From: CAYXDR01 sp046498185
GTDB taxonomy: Bacteria > Desulfobacterota > DSM-4660 > Desulfatiglandales > Desulfatiglandaceae
Direction: 5' to 3'
Assembly: GCA_046498185.1 (NCBI GenBank)
Contig: JAWOBE010000153.1
Span: 1 to 26,465 of the forward strand
DNA: 26,465 nucleotides
Position 1 is the first letter of the stretch. The number at the start of each line of letters is the position of its first letter. This document shows positions 1 to 8,849 of this stretch, one piece after another. The position numbers and the translations under genes were made by a program. Under the pieces are notes generated by a model. The model worked only from the letters and a program-made list of their open reading frames with translations, had not been told where the DNA came from and made no database searches.

Positions 1-44
1 AACAGCCGCCGCCAGGTTGATTACTATTTCCGGATGGGTACAGG

Positions 45-1610
45 CTAGCAGCGCATCCCTCTCTTTTTTACCCCGAGGTTCCCCGATTCAATTCGGTAGG
101 CCATTTCCACCCAATCACACAAAAGGGGCCTTGTTTCTCTGGGATCTATTATATCCTCTATGCCAAAGGCCTCGGCGGTTCGGAAAGGCGAGGCGATTGC
201 ACCGTAAGTATCCTGGAGCTCTTTCAGGCGCGCGTTCGGGTCTTCCGCCGACTCTATCTCGGCACGATGAGCCGCGTAGATTCCACCTTCAGCCGGGATG
301 TTCCCCCAGACTGCTGAAGGCCAGGCATAGCGCCAAGTCAAACGGCTGCCGCCTTTTTGAGCCCCTCCGGCCACGCCAAAACATTTTCTCAGGTAAATGA
401 CAGCTATAGGTACGGTGGCCTGGACGATGGCAAAGCTGGCACGGACACCCTTACGGATTGTCCCCATCTGTTCACTTTTTTTTCCGACGGTGAAGCCCGG
501 CTGATCCACCAGGTTCACGATCGGAAGGTGGAACGTGTCGCACATATCAATAAAACGCTGAAATTTCTCGGCAACATCGTAGTTGAACGAACCGGCCAGG
601 AACTTGGGGTCATTCGCCAGAACCCCGACCGGATACCCGTTGAGCCTTGCCAGAGCTGTAATTTGAGGTCTTCCCTGGTATTTACCGATTTCGAAAATCG
701 AACCCCGGTCGAAGATAAAATCGAGAATCCTGCGCATATCGTAGGTTTTTCGTTTATCCTTGGGAATTGCGTCAAGGAGAGATTCCTCCCTGCGGTTGGC
801 CTCGTCGCTTGCCGATTCGCTTTTAACCGGCATTTCCCATACGTTGGTGGGAAGATAGGACAGGAAGGTTTTCGCCTGCTCCAGGGCGTCCTGCTCATCT
901 TCGGCTGCGTTGTCAACGACGCCTGTTTCCCTGGTATGGAGTTTATAACCTCCGAGTTCTTCCTTTGAAAGCTCCTGCCCCGATGCCCACTTGACAAGAG
1001 GAGGCCCCCCGACAAACACGTGGGACTTTTCCTTGACCATCACGGAAAAATGGCTCTGGACCATGTACATCGCCCCGAGTCCTGCCACCGAACCAAACCC
1101 GACCGACACCACGGGGATCTCGGAGAGAACTTCCACCCGATTTTGCGTGCACTCATCTCCCGAGCTCGGAAGTTCCGTATAGCCGATTTCGAGGATCTCC
1201 CTTATGGAGCCACCCGCCCCTTCGAGCAACCGAAGGATGGGGATCTGAAACGTCCGGGCCATTTTGATGAAGTAGGCGCCCTTCTCTTTGTACATTCTTC
1301 CGACCGAGCCGCCTTTTATGGTGAAGTCGTCCCCGTGGACGGCCACCCGTCTTCCATCTATCTTTCCGATCCCCATTACAAAGGGGCAGGGGAGTAAATC
1401 TTTCAGCTGAGTTTCATCCTGCTCATCATAGGTCGGGTCTCCGGCAAGAACGCCTCTTTCATGGAAGGTGCCCGTATCGCATACAAGGTCTATTCGTTCA
1501 CGGACCGTCATCTTTCCTTTGTGATGCTGTTTTGAAATATGCTCTTCGCCTCCCATCCGATAGGCGATCTGCTTTCTCCTGTTAAGCTCCTCTATTTCAC
1601 CCTTCCACAT
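45..1610 (-). CDS. Acyl-CoA carboxylase/decarboxylase carboxyltransferase (CT) subunit, PCC-beta/MmdA type
   Basis: This 521-aa protein has the two-lobed crotonase-like fold sequence of biotin-dependent carboxyltransferases (propionyl-CoA carboxylase beta, methylmalonyl-CoA decarboxylase alpha), which are usually 510-530 aa. The N-terminal ERIDLVCDTGTF segment, the LLEGAGGSIREI acyl-CoA lobe motif, the SVAGLGAMY glycine-rich oxyanion motif and the second-lobe FGVAGGAQKG motif followed by AWPSAVWGNIPAEGG are all present, so it looks catalytically intact. It would move CO2 between carboxybiotin and an acyl-CoA in the cytoplasm. I chose the ATG at 1610 because GGAGG lies about 10 nt upstream. 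The frame opens further upstream at a TTG (1652) with no good ribosome site. It is the last gene of the minus-strand run, and its biotin carboxylase and biotin carrier partners are not in the window. The substrate is unknown; carboxylase versus decarboxylase cannot be decided from this subunit. Confidence 0.9.
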   Translation of the reverse strand: MWKGEIEELNRRKQIAYRMGGEEHISKQHHKGKMTVRERIDLVCDTGTFHERGVLAGDPTYDEQDETQLKDLLPCPFVMGIGKIDGRRVAVHGDDFTIKGGSVGRMYKEKGAYFIKMARTFQIPILRLLEGAGGSIREILEIGYTELPSSGDECTQNRVEVLSEIPVVSVGFGSVAGLGAMYMVQSHFSVMVKEKSHVFVGGPPLVKWASGQELSKEELGGYKLHTRETGVVDNAAEDEQDALEQAKTFLSYLPTNVWEMPVKSESASDEANRREESLLDAIPKDKRKTYDMRRILDFIFDRGSIFEIGKYQGRPQITALARLNGYPVGVLANDPKFLAGSFNYDVAEKFQRFIDMCDTFHLPIVNLVDQPGFTVGKKSEQMGTIRKGVRASFAIVQATVPIAVIYLRKCFGVAGGAQKGGSRLTWRYAWPSAVWGNIPAEGGIYAAHRAEIESAEDPNARLKELQDTYGAIASPFRTAEAFGIEDIIDPRETRPLLCDWVEMAYRIESGNLGVKKRGMRC

Positions 1611-1727
1611 CTCTGTTTTTCCTCCGAGGCAGTCTCGTAGTTTTCTTTTCAAATAAGGCGACCTGTAAACCGATCCAGGGCCAAATTATTTCATCCACTA
1701 TTTTTGAATTAGGCACAGCTGAAATGG

Positions 1728-3275
1728 TTAGAATTTCGTCGGCCAGTTCGCCAGGTTATGTTGGCTGATTCCTCCCCCTTTTGATTCCCGAACGATTTTC
1801 AGAACTCGAATCAGATAGTCTCTGGTATCCCTGGGATCGATGATGTCCTGAACATAGTAAGCACCCGCTGCAGGATATGGAGACAAGTCTCCGATCATGG
1901 CCTCCAGCAGGCGTTGCCGATCTGCATCCGTGGAACTACCTCGCACCACCTCTGCTGCAATTTCCGGATCCATAAATCCAATTTCAGCGGTCGGCCACGC
2001 CACAATAAAGTCCGGACCGGCACCTGGTCCGCACATGTTGATACAAGCCTTTCCATAGCTCTTTCGAACAATGATGGTGATCTTCGGTACCGTTGCCTGG
2101 AAAAGGGCCTGCTGTGCTCGAACGACTTTTGCTCCTACTTTTGCTTTTTCGGCTTCCAAGCCGACGAGGTGCCCCGGGGTGTCATGCAAAAAGATCATGG
2201 GTATGTTGTAAGAATCGCATAAGCAGATAAAACTCGTCAGTTTATCCAATCCGTTAACATCCATCGCCCCGGCACCTACCGCCGGGTTGTTTGCGATGAT
2301 ACCTACTACCTCGCCATTAATCCGGGAAAGGCAGGTAATTAGCATGGCACCAAACTCCGGTTTCAGCTCCAGATAGTTCCCCCGGTCAACGATGCATTCG
2401 ATTATCTTGTGCATATCATAGGCACGTTTACGGTTCGACGGTAAAATGTCGAGGACGTCCTGAGTGTTATCCTGTAAATCGCCTTGTATTGGCATGGAAG
2501 GAGGCAATTGGGTATTGTTGTCAGGGAGGTAATCGAGGAAATCCCGAATCATTTTAAAGCATGCGTCTTCGTCTTCCACCACCTGATCGGTTATTCCCGT
2601 AACGCGGGAATGGACCTTCCATCCGCCCATTTCTTCTCCGGAATACGCCTGCCCCATGGCTCCGCTAAGTGCCCGGGCTCCTGAGACACAGAGAGCACTA
2701 CCCTTGACCTGAACCACAAAGTCGGCCAGTGAGGCCTGAAAATCCGGTACTCCGTAGCATTCACCCAGTGCGGCGAATATAAACGGCTGCGTTCGAAGAT
2801 GGGTATAAGCCGGCGCCAGCGTATCCATGCCTCCCCCGGAGAGGGTGCAAAACTCTTTGGCCCCTTGGCAGTCGGGCATTCTCGCCCCGCCCGATTCCCC
2901 CAACCAAATAAGGGGGATCTGAGCCTTTTTCACCTGTGTTTTGAACTGGAGAACCTTCTTAAGATTTGTCTCAGCATTTGTAGATGCCAATACGGTAAAG
3001 TCGTTGGCGATCAAACCGACCCGTCTTCCCTTGACGTGTCCGTAACCGCAAATAACCCCGTCTGCAGGAGTTTTTTCTTCCATGCCCGGGACTGCAGAGT
3101 GTGCAAACATCCCTATTTCAAGAAAAGATCCGCTGTCCAGTAGCCTGTCAATTCGTTCTCTGGCCGTCAGACGGTGCTTGGCATGCTGACGAGCGATTTT
3201 TTCAGGGCCTCCCAATCTCAAGGCCTTGCGCCGTCTCGTTTTCCATTCTTCGAGCATGTTGTCAAATTCGATCAT
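1728..3275 (-). CDS. Acyl-CoA carboxyltransferase subunit, second tandem copy with altered glycine motifs
   Basis: This is a second CT subunit of about 515 aa, clearly of the PCC-beta/MmdA family. Visible features are ARERIDRLLDSGSF at the N-terminus, GESGGARMPD, HSRVTGITDQVVEDED at the end of lobe 1, and AWPTAEIGFMDPE in lobe 2. Two motifs that form the oxyanion holes in the family differ from the usual form: the lobe 1 CAGGA-like loop reads GECYGVPDF, and the lobe 2 YGGAY-like loop reads YGKACINM. It may therefore have altered substrate or role. The start is uncertain: the ATG at 3275 fits family length, but a TTG at 3308 has the better ribosome site (GGTGGAG, about 9 nt upstream, overlapping the permease stop) and would add 11 residues. 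It lies directly downstream of a TRAP permease gene and upstream of the other CT, so it is very likely co-transcribed. Confidence 0.88.
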   Translation of the reverse strand: MIEFDNMLEEWKTRRRKALRLGGPEKIARQHAKHRLTARERIDRLLDSGSFLEIGMFAHSAVPGMEEKTPADGVICGYGHVKGRRVGLIANDFTVLASTNAETNLKKVLQFKTQVKKAQIPLIWLGESGGARMPDCQGAKEFCTLSGGGMDTLAPAYTHLRTQPFIFAALGECYGVPDFQASLADFVVQVKGSALCVSGARALSGAMGQAYSGEEMGGWKVHSRVTGITDQVVEDEDACFKMIRDFLDYLPDNNTQLPPSMPIQGDLQDNTQDVLDILPSNRKRAYDMHKIIECIVDRGNYLELKPEFGAMLITCLSRINGEVVGIIANNPAVGAGAMDVNGLDKLTSFICLCDSYNIPMIFLHDTPGHLVGLEAEKAKVGAKVVRAQQALFQATVPKITIIVRKSYGKACINMCGPGAGPDFIVAWPTAEIGFMDPEIAAEVVRGSSTDADRQRLLEAMIGDLSPYPAAGAYYVQDIIDPRDTRDYLIRVLKIVRESKGGGISQHNLANWPTKF

Positions 3276-3314
3276 AGGTACCCGTGCACAGCTGGTTTCA
3301 GCGACCAAGCGGGG

Positions 3315-5273
3315 CTACTCCACCATGGTCGCGTTATGTTGCTTGGATGTGGGATTTGCGTTTTTTTGAAACGTAAATCCCGGAATTAAAGCGCCCGCCA
3401 AGGCGAGCATACCGGCAATTCGAATCCAAAACCACGGAAACCCCAGGCACAAACCGCCGAAAAACAGGATGATCCGAACCCGTTTTTTGAGGATACCCAG
3501 GCGGGGTAGGTAACCCTCCAAGGCATAGCTGATGCTCAAAACAGCCAGAGCTACAAGAGAAAAGCTCAACAGGATATTCCCGGGTGATCCATGCAGCAGA
3601 ATTGCGGGGTTTAATACGAAGAAAAAGGGGATGAAATACGTAACGAAGGCGAACTGCATGGCCTTGAAACCCGTCTTCATCGGATCCGCTTTAGCTATGC
3701 TCGCACCCGCAAATGCAGAAAGGGCCACCGGCGGGGTAATGTACGACGCCATTCCCCAGTACATAATAAAAAGGTGAACAGAGAGCGGATAAAGGCCGGA
3801 TTTGACTAAGGCGGGTGCCAAAATAAGGGCCAGAAAGACATAACATGCCGTGATTGTCATGCCCATTCCAAGTATGAAACTTGTAATCGCTCCCAGTATC
3901 AGCAAGAGGGCGATATTGCCGTGAGCCAGGGATATGATCTCGGTGGAAAAAGAGTGGGCTACCCCGGTCATAGACAGCGCTCCTATAATGGAGCCTATTG
4001 CACATAGCAGTGCAACCAATTCGGTGAGAACTCTGCCGGCTGCTTCCACGAAATTTAAAGCCCGTTGCCAGGTCAGCCGCGTTTCCCTTCTAAGGTTGCA
4101 TGTAACCAGTAGAATGGCGCTGGCCCAAAAGGGAGCCAAAGTCTCCAGTCGCATGTAAAGCAGCGCCCAGATCAAAAATATGATCCCGATGATGTAAAAC
4201 CATCCCTCGGCAATTGTTTTTTTGATTGGAGGGAGTTCCTCTTTGGATAGACCACGCAGACCTGCCTTAGCCGCAAAGGCATCGATTTGCAAAAACAGTC
4301 CTCCAAAATACAAAAGCGAGGGAACGATCGCCGCAATGCAGATAGTCGAGTAAGGTGTTGCCAGAAATTCCGCCATGACAAAGGCGGTCACCCCCATAAT
4401 AGGGGGCATGAGTACGCCGCCTGTGGAGGCGGCGGCCTCAATTGCGCCGGCATAATGGGGAGGAAAGCCGGTACGTTTCATGGTCGGGATCGTTATCGCT
4501 CCGGTGGTAATGACGTTGGAGATGGAACTCCCGCTGATGCTCCCGAAAAAGCCGCTGGCCATGATGGACATCTTTGCTGGTCCGCCCCTTAAACCCCCGA
4601 ATAATGAGCTCGCTAGATCCAGGAAAAATTTGCCGCCGCCGGTCGTCTGAAGGGCCACGGCAAAGATCATGTACCCGATGAGGATGTTGCCCACCACCCG
4701 CATCGGCAGTCCTACGATACCCTCTGTGCCCATGGTGAAAAAACCCACCAAACGGCGGAGATCACAGGTGTATCCCTGAAGAAGCCCCGGCATGTGCTCC
4801 GCATACAAGGCATAGCTTGTAAAGAATAGACAGATCAGGGCGAAGCCGAGTCCGCCGGCTCTCCGTGCAGCCTCAATAACCAGGATTATGAGGACAAGGC
4901 CCAGAATATATGTCTGAACAGGCGGAATGATTTCCCAGCCCTCTTGTATGATCTTGTAGGCATTCAGAAAAAGGTACATGGGAGCGACGAAGGTGAGGCC
5001 CGCAAACAGCAAATCGTACCAGGGGACTCTTTTATACAGTAAATCTTTGCGTCGGGGTGCAATCAGGAAAAGCAACGGCAGATAAAGGGCGATTAAGAGG
5101 TAGTAATATCCGTCTCCGACCATAACGCCTAGAAATTCCATATGGAAAAGCTGGTAAATAGCCACCAGAATGCCGAAAAACGAAAACCCCACAAAAATCC
5201 ACCGTAGCGGTCCCTGTAAATCACGGAATCGACCTGCGCTGCTTTTCTTACCTTGTTTTTCGGGGGAACCCAT
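3315..5273 (-). CDS. TRAP transporter fused permease (DctQ-DctM fusion, TAXI type)
   Basis: This 652-aa integral membrane protein has the length and layout of the fused small+large TRAP permeases that work with TAXI-type binding proteins. An N-terminal section of about four membrane segments is followed by the DctM-like 12-segment part. The diagnostic DctM stretch is visible around the middle: GGLRGGPAKMSIMASG, then GSISGSSISNVITTG, then GGVLMPPIMGVTAF. A second half repeats the pattern (ILGMGMTITACYV, YITPPVALSAFAGAS). It would import an organic acid using the Na+ or proton gradient. The ATG at 5273 has GGAGG 5 nt upstream. The gene follows its TAXI binding-protein gene (5400-6470) and precedes the two CT genes, which argues that the imported compound feeds an acyl-CoA carboxylation or decarboxylation step. 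It is paralogous to the permease at 8846-10795. Confidence 0.93.
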   Translation of the reverse strand: MGSPEKQGKKSSAGRFRDLQGPLRWIFVGFSFFGILVAIYQLFHMEFLGVMVGDGYYYLLIALYLPLLFLIAPRRKDLLYKRVPWYDLLFAGLTFVAPMYLFLNAYKIIQEGWEIIPPVQTYILGLVLIILVIEAARRAGGLGFALICLFFTSYALYAEHMPGLLQGYTCDLRRLVGFFTMGTEGIVGLPMRVVGNILIGYMIFAVALQTTGGGKFFLDLASSLFGGLRGGPAKMSIMASGFFGSISGSSISNVITTGAITIPTMKRTGFPPHYAGAIEAAASTGGVLMPPIMGVTAFVMAEFLATPYSTICIAAIVPSLLYFGGLFLQIDAFAAKAGLRGLSKEELPPIKKTIAEGWFYIIGIIFLIWALLYMRLETLAPFWASAILLVTCNLRRETRLTWQRALNFVEAAGRVLTELVALLCAIGSIIGALSMTGVAHSFSTEIISLAHGNIALLLILGAITSFILGMGMTITACYVFLALILAPALVKSGLYPLSVHLFIMYWGMASYITPPVALSAFAGASIAKADPMKTGFKAMQFAFVTYFIPFFFVLNPAILLHGSPGNILLSFSLVALAVLSISYALEGYLPRLGILKKRVRIILFFGGLCLGFPWFWIRIAGMLALAGALIPGFTFQKNANPTSKQHNATMVE

Positions 5274-5331
5274 AACATCCTCCGGTGTTTATTTTTGTGA
5301 AGGCCTGCATATGCCAATCGTCGGCCCGGCC

Positions 5332-5345
5332 CTTGGCAGACCAAG
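5332..5345 (-). other. Short inverted repeat between TAXI binding-protein and permease genes
   Basis: CTTGG-CAGA-CCAAG forms a perfect 5-bp stem with a 4-nt loop in the 126-nt gap between the binding-protein stop and the permease start. Binding-protein genes are often expressed above their permeases by a hairpin at this position, so it may be an RNA-stabilising or attenuating element. There is no U-run after it on the minus strand, and the short stem could be chance. Confidence 0.25.
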
Positions 5346-5399
5346 CTCTGTACTGAGACTGCTCAAGGACCGTTTAGTTTAATCTAAGCCGACTTGATT

Positions 5400-6470
5400 C
5401 TATTTTTTCCAATTCTTTATTCGTTCTGTCTCATGTTCAAGAAGTTCCTTTTGTCTTTTTTCATGAGCTTCCGTCCATGCTCCAACCTCTTTGAAAAACT
5501 TCACAGCCCCTGGATGATAGGGGCTCAAAAACGCTTCAGTCTCCAAAGCCCCTTCCTGGGTCCAACGCTTCAATGAGGGATGCATGTCGCTGTAAATCCC
5601 ATAGCCATTCCATATTCCCTTGGTTAACTTATATACAGTCTCTTCGTCCAGATCGGGATAACAGATCAGGCCATAATAATAAGAGGCTATTTGGGCGGGT
5701 TTTTCAGGGGTTGCACCTGCTCCCTGGGTGACTTTGTATGGACGCAGGTAAGGGCAGAATTCATTCAACCTCGACCATCCCTCCCTGTCGTCCTCCGGCG
5801 CAGGTAGCCAGTGGATACCGTGGGGAGACGCCGCCAGCTCGACGGCCTTGCTGGAATTCACAAGACAGTGAGCTGTGTCGGCCGCGCCATCGATGACTGC
5901 TTTCCAGGCGGCACCCCAGCTCGAGATATTTACTATTTTTACGTCATCCCATCCGAGCCCACCAAAAGCGAGGTACCCCTCGTGAAGAGATTTGCAGCCA
6001 GGGCTCGCCGGAATAAGAGCTACCCTTTTGCCTTTCAAGTCACCGAGTGTTTCAATACCGGAATCACCGCGCACCATCATCCCGGCAATGGCACCGGTCG
6101 GACAGGCATAGACGAGTCGAAGGGGTTGTGGCCCCCAGTCTTCAGAATCAAAGTCTCCCAACCCCATCAGGGCATAGTACTGTCCCGCCCCCGTAAAAAG
6201 GGATAGTTGCATCATTCCCTTTTTTAAAGGCATAACTTTGGCCATGTCCGTTCCAGCCGGGACAACCTTAACCTTTATCCCTTCATTCTTCTTAATGGCC
6301 TCCATCAAGCCCATGGAAGTTGCATATCCAGTCGAACCCACTGAATAAGTTGTACAGCTCAGAACCTTGGATGCATCTTCTGCAGCACCCGTGTTTGGGG
6401 CCGAAAACACCAGCCCGACTCCCAAAAACATTACCAAAACCGCCAACATCAATGATCGTCTTCTGTTCAT
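5400..6470 (-). CDS. TAXI-family TRAP transporter substrate-binding protein
   Basis: This 356-aa exported protein begins with a clear Sec signal peptide (MNRRR, then a hydrophobic core to about residue 25, likely cut after ...NTGAA). The mature protein matches the TAXI (TRAP-associated extracytoplasmic immunogenic) family: an N-terminal CTTYSVGSTGYATSMGL ligand-site strand, a DLKGKRVALIPASPG hinge strand, and the C-terminal HPGAVKFFKEVGAWTEAHE segment typical of the family. It would bind an organic acid in the periplasm and deliver it to the permease at 3315-5273. The start is supported by GGAGG about 7 nt before the ATG. It shares the motif DWGPQP-L/V-R with the other TAXI protein at 11664-12701, so the two are paralogues. 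The ligand cannot be predicted from the sequence. Confidence 0.92.
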   Translation of the reverse strand: MNRRRSLMLAVLVMFLGVGLVFSAPNTGAAEDASKVLSCTTYSVGSTGYATSMGLMEAIKKNEGIKVKVVPAGTDMAKVMPLKKGMMQLSLFTGAGQYYALMGLGDFDSEDWGPQPLRLVYACPTGAIAGMMVRGDSGIETLGDLKGKRVALIPASPGCKSLHEGYLAFGGLGWDDVKIVNISSWGAAWKAVIDGAADTAHCLVNSSKAVELAASPHGIHWLPAPEDDREGWSRLNEFCPYLRPYKVTQGAGATPEKPAQIASYYYGLICYPDLDEETVYKLTKGIWNGYGIYSDMHPSLKRWTQEGALETEAFLSPYHPGAVKFFKEVGAWTEAHEKRQKELLEHETERIKNWKK

Positions 6471-6592
6471 TCTTTTTCCTCCTTCCCGAACATGTTTCAG
6501 ACTTTTGCTGATTGACCGAGATTTAAGAGTTTCCCTCTTTCGACACCTCCTTTCTTTCTATTTTCCCGGGTTAAGAAGCAGGCACCGACGCC

Positions 6593-7963
6593 CTATCGTT
6601 CATATCGTTTTTCAAAAATCGGAGTCTTCCTCGTCTCCTTCGGCAAAGAACCGGGTTCCACGAGTTCTATTTCCGGTCTTATTTTTATCCTATGATGGAG
6701 TGTTTCGACGATTTTCTTGGTAAGCCCCGGCAGGGAATCTTTCCCGATTTTTTCTCCGTGCTCGATTTTCAACCTCAACGGCGGAACAACCCGTGGAGGC
6801 GGCGATGCCAAAATCACCCTCATCTCTCCGGTCACATCGGGTATAAACTCTGTTATGATATCTTTTATTGCAGCCGGATAGACATTGACCCCCTTGACAA
6901 TCAACATATCGTCAGCCCTGCCGATCAACTTGGCCCTCTTTCCCTTGAAACCGCAGGCCGGGCATTCCTTGGTGTAGATTTTGACGACGTCTCCATAGGC
7001 ATACTTCACGGCCGGACAGGCCTCCCGCTCCAAAGAGGTGTGGACCATTTCTCCTACTGCACCATCCTGGTCTGAATCCACGGGCTCCTTGGTGATGGGG
7101 TCCACCAGATCGTCATAGCTTGTGCAGACATCCGGGGCGACAGCATGCATCCCGTGATAAAGGTCGGAATCGCAGGATATTCCCATGCAGTTTCCGCATG
7201 GAGACCAGTAGTCCCAGCTCCTGCAACCATAAGCCGATTCCAGCTTCTGTTTTATCTCGGGAATGGCGATTCCGATTTCTCCGGTGGTCAAAAGCCCCTT
7301 CAGTTTAAAGTCGGCGACATCCCTATGCAGCACCTCCGGGGATTTTTTGATCAAAAACTCCGCAAGGGAAGGCGTGCAAGCCAGGTAGGTGGGCCTGGTC
7401 AGGTCAATGAATTTGAGCAGCAATTCCGTTCCGGCTCTGGCGTCGATGTCGATCGGCAGGGCCCCCAGCTCCCTCAGGCCCCACAGAGTCATGGTGGTTG
7501 CATATATGCCAAGGGCAAAGAAGAACACGACCCGGTCCCCTTTGCCTATTCCTGCGATCGAAAGCCTGTGACCGAGCTGTTTTCCAATAAATTCAATGTC
7601 CTTACGGGTAAATGTGTAACTGAATGTTGGAATGCCGGTTGTTCCTGAAGTGGTTCCGGTAAGATAAAGTTCATCAACCGGTGCACACAGATGCATGCCG
7701 AATGGATGGCCGAAACGTTCCAGTGATTCTTGGGCGCTTCTTCTTTCATCATCTTTTACCATAAAAATAGGAAGCTTACGAAGGTCTTCAATCGTACGGA
7801 TGTCTTCCGGAAGTGCCCCGGACTGATCGAATTTTTTCCGGTAGAATTCAGAACGGTCATAACAATACCGGAGCTGAACGGTCAGCTTTTTCTCCTGATA
7901 CTGTCTGATTTGTTCTTGTGACATGGAGTTGAGTTCAGGGACCAGGTAAAAGTTTTTCGTCAT
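6593..7963 (-). CDS. Phenylacetate-CoA ligase (PaaK) family AMP-forming acyl-CoA ligase
   Basis: This 456-aa adenylate-forming enzyme would activate a carboxylic acid with ATP and CoA, giving acyl-CoA, AMP and PPi. The phosphate-binding loop is TGTTSGTTGIPTF (about residues 102-114). Further on are the PaaK-like metal/acid region around CGNCMGISCDSDLYHGMHAVAPDV, the C-terminal hinge GRADDMLIVKGVNVYP, and the final KETRKTPIFEKRYER with candidate catalytic lysines. PaaK proteins are about 430-440 aa, so the length fits. The ATG is preceded by GGAGGG. It sits between a cyclase/TRAP operon and a second TAXI-TRAP set, which fits activation of whatever is imported. An aromatic acid is the family's classic substrate, but aliphatic substrates are also possible in this family, so no specific substrate is assigned. 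Confidence 0.88.
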   Translation of the reverse strand: MTKNFYLVPELNSMSQEQIRQYQEKKLTVQLRYCYDRSEFYRKKFDQSGALPEDIRTIEDLRKLPIFMVKDDERRSAQESLERFGHPFGMHLCAPVDELYLTGTTSGTTGIPTFSYTFTRKDIEFIGKQLGHRLSIAGIGKGDRVVFFFALGIYATTMTLWGLRELGALPIDIDARAGTELLLKFIDLTRPTYLACTPSLAEFLIKKSPEVLHRDVADFKLKGLLTTGEIGIAIPEIKQKLESAYGCRSWDYWSPCGNCMGISCDSDLYHGMHAVAPDVCTSYDDLVDPITKEPVDSDQDGAVGEMVHTSLEREACPAVKYAYGDVVKIYTKECPACGFKGKRAKLIGRADDMLIVKGVNVYPAAIKDIITEFIPDVTGEMRVILASPPPRVVPPLRLKIEHGEKIGKDSLPGLTKKIVETLHHRIKIRPEIELVEPGSLPKETRKTPIFEKRYER

Positions 7964-8093
7964 CTTTGCCCTCCGAAATAATTCCCCGTCTGGTTTTCAA
8001 AAATTCTTTTGTGCATTAGGAAACTCCATCAATGCATAGAAACAGCGGACAGGTGCTTGTTTGCTGTTCCCCTGAAATATTGAATCCGCCGGC

Positions 8094-8849
8094 TCAATCA
8101 ATTATCGCAACCGCTCGAACCCAGCCGGCGCTGGCTCCTTCGATAATAATCGGGAATACCGCAACTTTAAAACCGAATGAGAAGGGGATTTTGTCAAGAT
8201 GAGCCATTCGCTCGAGGTGGCAGTACTCTTTTTCTTTTCCAAGGTAATGCGATTCCCAGAACTGCTCTGTATCCCCCGCTTTCAAATCACGAATCATCGC
8301 CTCCAGGCTGCGGTCCCACCCCCAGGCATCTATTCCCATGACTTTTATGCCATGTTCTATCAGGTACAGCGTTCCATCCCTGGTCACGCCTGGATGTACG
8401 TTTTCAAATCCTTCTTCTTCTTGATGCAGGTAGGCGTCGGTGCGAATGAGTACGATATCATAAGGCTTAAGGCTGTAGCCCATTGCATCGAGCGCATTTT
8501 GTATGTCTCCACCACAGATGCGATCGCCGGCTTTTTTATGATGAAAGTCAATAACTACGCCGTCACCGTAACACCATTCGAGGGGAATCTGGTCAATGGT
8601 TTTCGCAGGCTTTCCCTCGCTTGTGGGGTGATAGTGCCATGGAGCATCCATGTGCGTCGTATCGTGGGTGGTTAAGGTTATATGCTCTATGGCGGCATAG
8701 CGTCCTTCACGGAAATCCTTGGTATCTACCCCGTAAACCGCGGCCGAGCGTCTGGCGCTTGCTTCGTGGTCCACATACTGGATGATAGGCGGTCTTCGAG
8801 ATTTATCCCTGGGGGTTAAAGGTGCGCTCAGATCTATGATAACGGTCAT
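8094..8849 (-). CDS. Cyclase-family (kynurenine formamidase-like) metal-dependent hydrolase
   Basis: This 251-aa protein belongs to the cyclase/KynB superfamily. The signature metal-binding motif is HDTTHMDAPWH (residues 62-72), where the family form is HxGTHxDxPxH. The N-terminal IDLSAPLTP, the central VHPGVTRDGTLYLIEHGIKVMGIDAWGWDR and the late HLERMAHLDKIP are also family-like. Members hydrolyse amides, lactones or ring structures, often in aromatic or cyclic acid breakdown. The frame is open much further upstream (to 9131), but the real start is the ATG at 8849, because MTVIIDLSAPL is the family N-terminus and the ATG overlaps the TGA of the upstream permease as ATGA. Translational coupling to the TRAP permease suggests the hydrolase acts on, or on the product of, the imported compound. 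Confidence 0.87.
   Translation of the reverse strand: MTVIIDLSAPLTPRDKSRRPPIIQYVDHEASARRSAAVYGVDTKDFREGRYAAIEHITLTTHDTTHMDAPWHYHPTSEGKPAKTIDQIPLEWCYGDGVVIDFHHKKAGDRICGGDIQNALDAMGYSLKPYDIVLIRTDAYLHQEEEGFENVHPGVTRDGTLYLIEHGIKVMGIDAWGWDRSLEAMIRDLKAGDTEQFWESHYLGKEKEYCHLERMAHLDKIPFSFGFKVAVFPIIIEGASAGWVRAVAIID

Noticed and set aside
357..968. 203-codon plus-strand frame
   Set aside because: It lies opposite the first carboxyltransferase gene, with no ribosome site or recognisable motif.
6541..6560. Very strong ribosome-site-like AAAGGAGGTGT on the minus strand between the ligase and TAXI genes
   Set aside because: No start codon at a suitable distance and no open frame follow it. The nearby GTG is followed by a stop after seven codons.
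8041..8068. AACAGC/GCTGTT inverted repeat between the cyclase and ligase genes
   Set aside because: It has only 6-bp arms with a 16-nt loop and no U-run, so it is not distinguishable from chance and is not called as a terminator.
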